Assembly: GCA_947475645.1 (NCBI GenBank)
Contig: CANJNU010000029.1
Coordinates: 1-7,860 of the forward strand
Source of the DNA: Bacteriovoracaceae bacterium
GTDB lineage: Bacteria; Bdellovibrionota; UBA1018
Direction of reading: 5' to 3'
DNA: 7,860 nucleotides
Part shown: positions 4,313 to 7,860 of the stretch, piece after piece
Layout: each line of letters opens with the position of its first letter
Position numbering within the stretch: position 1 is the first letter of the stretch
Notes under the pieces: model-generated
The model's database searches: none
The model's input: only the letters and a program-made list of their open reading frames with translations
What the model was told of the DNA's origin: nothing
Position numbers and translations under genes: made by a program

Positions 4313-7105
4313 GTGACCTCGAACGCAACGCAAACATCTTCGAAATTCAGTTACCTCAAAAGCACGAACGTTGAGTACATCGATGAAATGTTGAACGCCT
4401 ACATGAACGACCCAGAGTCGGTTGATTCATCATGGCGCTATTTTTTCGAAGGTATTGAGCTTGGCTCAGCATTCGAATCGAACGCTACCGAGCCAGCTGT
4501 CAGCGTTGATCTCAGTCAAGAAGTGAAGGTTGCAGAACTGATTGCAGCATACCGCGAATACGGCCACCTCATCGCGAACGTAAATCCACTCAGCCCAGCC
4601 TCACCTACCCATCCGCTTCTCGATCTCGCGCGTTTCCAACTCTCTTCGTCAGACCTTCAAAATACGTATCAATCGGGTAAACTTTTAGGAATGGGCCCGG
4701 CTCGCCTGCAGGACATTCTTGCTCAACTCAAGGCAACCTACACCGAAACAGTGGCTGCAGAGTTTGCACATATCGTGAACTCGGTAGAGCGCGACTGGTT
4801 ACGAAACCGTATGGAATCTTCTCGGAATCGCGAGGCACTCGATGCCGAAACCCAGAAATTCATTCTCCATCGCCTTTCCCAAAGCGAAGGCTTTGAGCGA
4901 TTCCTTCATACCCGTTATGTGGCTCAAAAGCGTTTTTCGGTCGAAGGCGCAGAGAGCATTATTCCCGCTCTCGATGTAACCATCGAGTTGGGCGCGGAAC
5001 TGGGCGCTAAGGAATTTGTTTTTGGTATGGCTCACCGTGGACGGCTAAACGTACTGACTCATATTTTTGGCAAGAAGCCCGAGTACATCTTTACTGAATT
5101 CGAAGGAACCTACAAAATCGATCTTTCTATCGGCGATGGCGATGTTAAATACCACATGGGCTATTCGCGCGATTTTACAACGCGCTTTGGAAAAGCCGTT
5201 CATTTATCGCTTGCGAACAATCCCAGTCATTTGGAGTTCGTTAACCCCGTAGTTGAAGGGATCACTCGATCGAAGCAGAAGCAGTTGGGAGACACCCAAC
5301 GTGCGCAAGTTATTCCGATTCTGATTCACGGCGACGCGGCCCTGGCAGGTCAAGGCGTTTGCTATGAAACGCTCGGCCTTGCCGGCCTTGAAGGTTATAA
5401 TACCGGAGGCACGCTGCATTTTGTAGTCAACAATCAGGTTGGGTTTACCACGTCACCCAACGATTCGCGCTCGTGGACGTATTCGACCGACATGGCGAAA
5501 ACGATTCAATCCCCTATCTTTCATGTAAATGGAGATGCGCCCGAAGCGGTTTGGTTTGCCTCGAAGCTGGCTCTTGAATTTCGTCAGAAATTTAAGAAGG
5601 ACGTATTTATCGATTTAATTTGTTATCGCAAGCACGGGCACAATGAAGGCGACGAACCCTCGTTCACTCAACCCTTGATGTACAAGCAGATTAAAGTTCA
5701 TCCCTCGACTCGCGAACTTTACGCAAAAAAGTTAGAATCTGAGAACCGCATTCCAGCAGGAACCGGCCAAGCTTTTGTAGACGAGATTACCGCTTACCTG
5801 CTTGCAGCACAGCAAATTACCAAAGCGGAAGCCCCTCATCCTGCGGTCTCCGTTTTTGCGGGCCATTGGAAGAACCTGAAACGCCCCTCGACCGAGGATA
5901 TTTTTAGGTCTGTAGATACTTCGGTGGCTTCAGCAAAGTTGAAAGCTCTCGCCGAGAAAATAAGTACGCTTCCGCAAGGATTCAACCTTCATCCAAAGCT
6001 GCAACGTTTCTTCGAGGGCCGTCTCAAAGCGGCTCAAGAAGGTGCTGGCATTGACTGGGGCAACGGCGAAGCCATGGCATTCGCATCGCTACTTTCCGAA
6101 GGCCACACCGTTCGCGTCTCTGGACAGGATGCCGAACGCGGCACATTTACTCACCGCCACGCAGTGGTCACCGACTTTGAGAACGGCAAGAAGCACAATA
6201 CATTGGCGTCGATCGCGCAAGCTCCCGCAAGCTTTGAAGTTCACAACAGTCATCTTTCCGAAACCGGCGTGATGGGCTTTGAGTACGGCTATTCACTGAC
6301 CGATCCAAATGCCTTGGTGATTTGGGAAGGCCAATTCGGCGACTTTGCTAACGGAGCACAGGTCATTATCGATCAATTTTTGGTTGCGGGCGAAAGCAAA
6401 TGGCAACGCATGTCGGGGCTTACCCTCCTTCTTCCTCACGGATACGAAGGCCAAGGCCCCGAACACTCAAGCGCACGCATGGAGCGATTTCTTCAGCTTT
6501 GTGCAACAAACAACATGTCGGTTTGTAACTTTACTACCCCCGCGCAGCTCTTTCACGCTTTGCGCCGGCAAGTAAAACGCAATTTCCGTCGACCCATGGT
6601 AATCATGTCGCCGAAGAGCCTATTGCGACACCCCAAAGTCATTTCAGAAATGAAGGACTTCACCGAAGGCCGCTTTGAAGAGGTCTTAATTGATCCGCTT
6701 TTTTCCGACTCTGTTTCACAATCGAAGGTAAAAAAAGTGATCTTGTGCTCGGGTAAGATCTATTACGATCTTTTGAATTACCGCGAAGAACAAAAGATAA
6801 ATGACGTTGCGTTGCTTCGCATCGAACAGCTGTACCCCTGGCCAGCCGATCGTCTAAAACAGATTCTCGCGGACCACAAGAATGCAAAAACCCTGGTTTG
6901 GTGCCAAGAGGAACCCCGCAATATGGGCGCCTGGAGTCATGTATTTGGATTCTGGGCCGGTACCTACGACGATTTCGGCACCCAGATCGGAAGACCTATT
7001 CTGGCTTACGCTGGCAGAGACGCAGCAGCGTCTCCCGCAGTCGGCTCATCTAAAGTTCACGAGAAGCAACAAAAGGCTCTCATTGAAAAAGCATTTCAGA
7101 TCTAA
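4313..7105 (+). CDS. sucA: 2-oxoglutarate dehydrogenase E1 component
   Basis: Thiamine-diphosphate-dependent E1 of the 2-oxoglutarate dehydrogenase complex. It decarboxylates 2-oxoglutarate and transfers the succinyl group to lipoylated E2 in the TCA cycle (cytoplasm). Its 930 residues match the usual length of about 930. Domains in order: the N-terminal E2-binding segment at about 13-47 (YIDEMLNAYMNDPESVD...WRYFFEG); a helical region with AYREYGHLIANVNPL (79-93); the ThDP-binding dehydrogenase domain at about 200-515, with GMAHRGRLN (238-246), HLSLANNPSHLE (297-308), the GDAA motif with Mg-ligand Asp341, NNQVGFTT (373-380) and RKHGHNEGDEPS (439-450); the pyrimidine-binding domain at about 580-780, with SGQDAERGTF (603-612) holding Glu608; and the C-terminal domain with CQEEPRNMGAW. 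All expected catalytic residues are present. It starts with GTG. sucB follows after 20 bases, so the two are surely cotranscribed. No lipoyl or acyltransferase domain is fused, unlike actinobacterial KGD. Confidence 0.98.
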   Translation: MTSNATQTSSKFSYLKSTNVEYIDEMLNAYMNDPESVDSSWRYFFEGIELGSAFESNATEPAVSVDLSQEVKVAELIAAYREYGHLIANVNPLSPASPTHPLLDLARFQLSSSDLQNTYQSGKLLGMGPARLQDILAQLKATYTETVAAEFAHIVNSVERDWLRNRMESSRNREALDAETQKFILHRLSQSEGFERFLHTRYVAQKRFSVEGAESIIPALDVTIELGAELGAKEFVFGMAHRGRLNVLTHIFGKKPEYIFTEFEGTYKIDLSIGDGDVKYHMGYSRDFTTRFGKAVHLSLANNPSHLEFVNPVVEGITRSKQKQLGDTQRAQVIPILIHGDAALAGQGVCYETLGLAGLEGYNTGGTLHFVVNNQVGFTTSPNDSRSWTYSTDMAKTIQSPIFHVNGDAPEAVWFASKLALEFRQKFKKDVFIDLICYRKHGHNEGDEPSFTQPLMYKQIKVHPSTRELYAKKLESENRIPAGTGQAFVDEITAYLLAAQQITKAEAPHPAVSVFAGHWKNLKRPSTEDIFRSVDTSVASAKLKALAEKISTLPQGFNLHPKLQRFFEGRLKAAQEGAGIDWGNGEAMAFASLLSEGHTVRVSGQDAERGTFTHRHAVVTDFENGKKHNTLASIAQAPASFEVHNSHLSETGVMGFEYGYSLTDPNALVIWEGQFGDFANGAQVIIDQFLVAGESKWQRMSGLTLLLPHGYEGQGPEHSSARMERFLQLCATNNMSVCNFTTPAQLFHALRRQVKRNFRRPMVIMSPKSLLRHPKVISEMKDFTEGRFEEVLIDPLFSDSVSQSKVKKVILCSGKIYYDLLNYREEQKINDVALLRIEQLYPWPADRLKQILADHKNAKTLVWCQEEPRNMGAWSHVFGFWAGTYDDFGTQIGRPILAYAGRDAAASPAVGSSKVHEKQQKALIEKAFQI

Positions 7106-7111
7106 CCCTAC

Positions 7112-7115
7112 GGAG
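7112..7115 (+). promoter_or_regulatory. Ribosome-binding site of sucB
   Basis: GGAG lies ten bases before the ATG at 7126, within the 20-base gap between sucA and sucB. It supports the chosen start and independent initiation within one transcript. Confidence 0.5.
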
Positions 7116-7125
7116 AAACACTCTC

Positions 7126-7860
7126 ATGCAACATAACGTAGTTGCCCCCAGCGTTGGCGAATCGATTACAGAGGTCAGTATCTTAAAGTGGTCAAAGCTA
7201 GACGGTGCCCAAGTTAAATCGGGCGATCTTCTACTGGAGATTGAGTCAGACAAAGCCACCGTTGAGATTGTGGCCGAATACAGCGGGCGGCTTACTCTAT
7301 TGAAGCCTGCCGGTGAGAGAATCAATATCGGCACCGTAATTGGAATGATCGACGATGCCGCGAGCGGAACAGTGTCGGCACCTACTCAGGCCGCAGCGCC
7401 GTTGGTAGCCTTAACCGCAGCACCTGTTGCCGGAGCTGCCGCTCAGGCAGGCCCCGCTGCACGTAAGGTAGCCGAAGAGACGGGAATAAACATTCAAAAC
7501 GTTCCGGGCACCGGTAAGGATGGTCGTGTCACCAAGGGTGATCTTCAAAATTACTCGAACGGTGCCGTCTCGGCAACTCCGCCAGCTCCAACCCGAACCA
7601 AAGACCGACCCGGCGATCGTCGGGTTCCGATGAGTCAATTGCGTTCACGCATTGCCGAACGTTTAGTTCAAGCCCAGCATACTGCCGCCATTCTGACCAC
7701 TTTCAACGAAGTGGATATGAGTGCCGTAATGGCCGTGCGCTCAAAAAACAAGGACTCATTTAAGGCCAAATATGGCGTTGGTCTCGGCTTCATGTCTTTC
7801 TTTACTCGAGCTTGCGTCGAAGCCTTCAAGGTGGTGCCTGAAGTGAACGCCTCGATTGAT
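7126..7860 (+). CDS. sucB: 2-oxoglutarate dehydrogenase E2 (dihydrolipoyl succinyltransferase), 3'-truncated by window edge
   Basis: E2 core of the 2-oxoglutarate dehydrogenase complex, which moves the succinyl group from E1 to coenzyme A. The window holds the first 245 residues, open to the edge. A single lipoyl domain at 1-78 has the lipoylation lysine Lys43 in EIESDKATVEI. An Ala/Pro-rich flexible linker spans about 79-107. The peripheral-subunit-binding domain is at about 108-143 (PAARKVAEETGI, VPGTGKDGRVTKGDL). A second linker leads to the catalytic acyltransferase domain from about 164 (RRVPMSQLRSRIAERL, LTTFNEVDMS, GLGFMSFFTRA, VPEVNASID). The LTTFNEVDM and GFMSF signatures favour succinyl- over acetyltransferase E2, as does its position after sucA. 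The C-terminal catalytic His/Asp motif is outside the window. An lpd gene may follow, but this cannot be seen. Confidence 0.97.
   Translation, partial: MQHNVVAPSVGESITEVSILKWSKLDGAQVKSGDLLLEIESDKATVEIVAEYSGRLTLLKPAGERINIGTVIGMIDDAASGTVSAPTQAAAPLVALTAAPVAGAAAQAGPAARKVAEETGINIQNVPGTGKDGRVTKGDLQNYSNGAVSATPPAPTRTKDRPGDRRVPMSQLRSRIAERLVQAQHTAAILTTFNEVDMSAVMAVRSKNKDSFKAKYGVGLGFMSFFTRACVEAFKVVPEVNASID

Noticed and set aside
1..7860. Frequent TTCGA/TCGAA words on both strands
   Set aside because: They are noticeable by eye but mostly fit codon pairs with TCG, TTC, CTC and GAA; without a count against a background model, no claim of enrichment is justified.
1..7860. Mobile element, CRISPR array, tRNA, phage or defence genes
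   Set aside because: No transposase or integrase motifs, no regularly spaced repeats, no tRNA-like cloverleaf and no defence-gene neighbourhood were seen on either strand.

Overview
The window looks like a stretch of Gram-negative bacterial chromosome made mostly of housekeeping genes. The tandem sucA-sucB pair resembles proteobacterial 2-oxoglutarate dehydrogenase genes, and the phosphatase carries a signal peptide that implies a periplasm. Base composition looks balanced (near 50% GC by eye, not computed). The mix of a zinc-ribbon/membrane/SH3-like protein and a long coiled-coil protein would fit Bdellovibrionota or another former-deltaproteobacterial group. That placement is a guess; no rRNA or other strong marker gene is present. 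I see no mobile element, tRNA, rRNA, CRISPR array or horizontal-transfer signature.

Layout: (1) 1-661, minus strand: the first 220 codons of an exodeoxyribonuclease III gene (xthA), running off the left edge and starting at TTG. (2) 662-753: a short divergent intergenic region. (3) 754-1467 and 1454-2410, plus strand: two overlapping, apparently translationally coupled genes. The first encodes a zinc ribbon, one transmembrane helix and an SH3-like C-terminal domain; the second encodes a cysteine-free and tryptophan-free coiled-coil protein with a proline-rich acidic tail. Neither has a function I can name. (4) 2459-4165: a secreted alkaline-phosphatase-superfamily enzyme whose active-site residues match the PafA type (Thr nucleophile, Asn, Lys-x-Arg). 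(5) 4166-4312: a 147-base leader with two perfect inverted repeats and a weaker hairpin. (6) 4313-7105 sucA and 7126-7860 (open at the right edge) sucB, encoding E1 and E2 of the 2-oxoglutarate dehydrogenase complex.

SucA and SucB act together in the TCA cycle: E1 decarboxylates 2-oxoglutarate and hands the succinyl group to the lipoyl arm of E2. A dihydrolipoamide dehydrogenase gene may follow outside the window. The 754-2410 pair probably makes proteins that act together, perhaps at the inner membrane, and is the least explained part of the window. The phosphatase follows it by 48 bases and may share its transcript, but a functional link is not shown. No gene-free stretch exceeds 147 bases. 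Nothing here amounts to a clearly new biological system; the best candidates for new biology are the coupled gene pair and the structured sucA leader.
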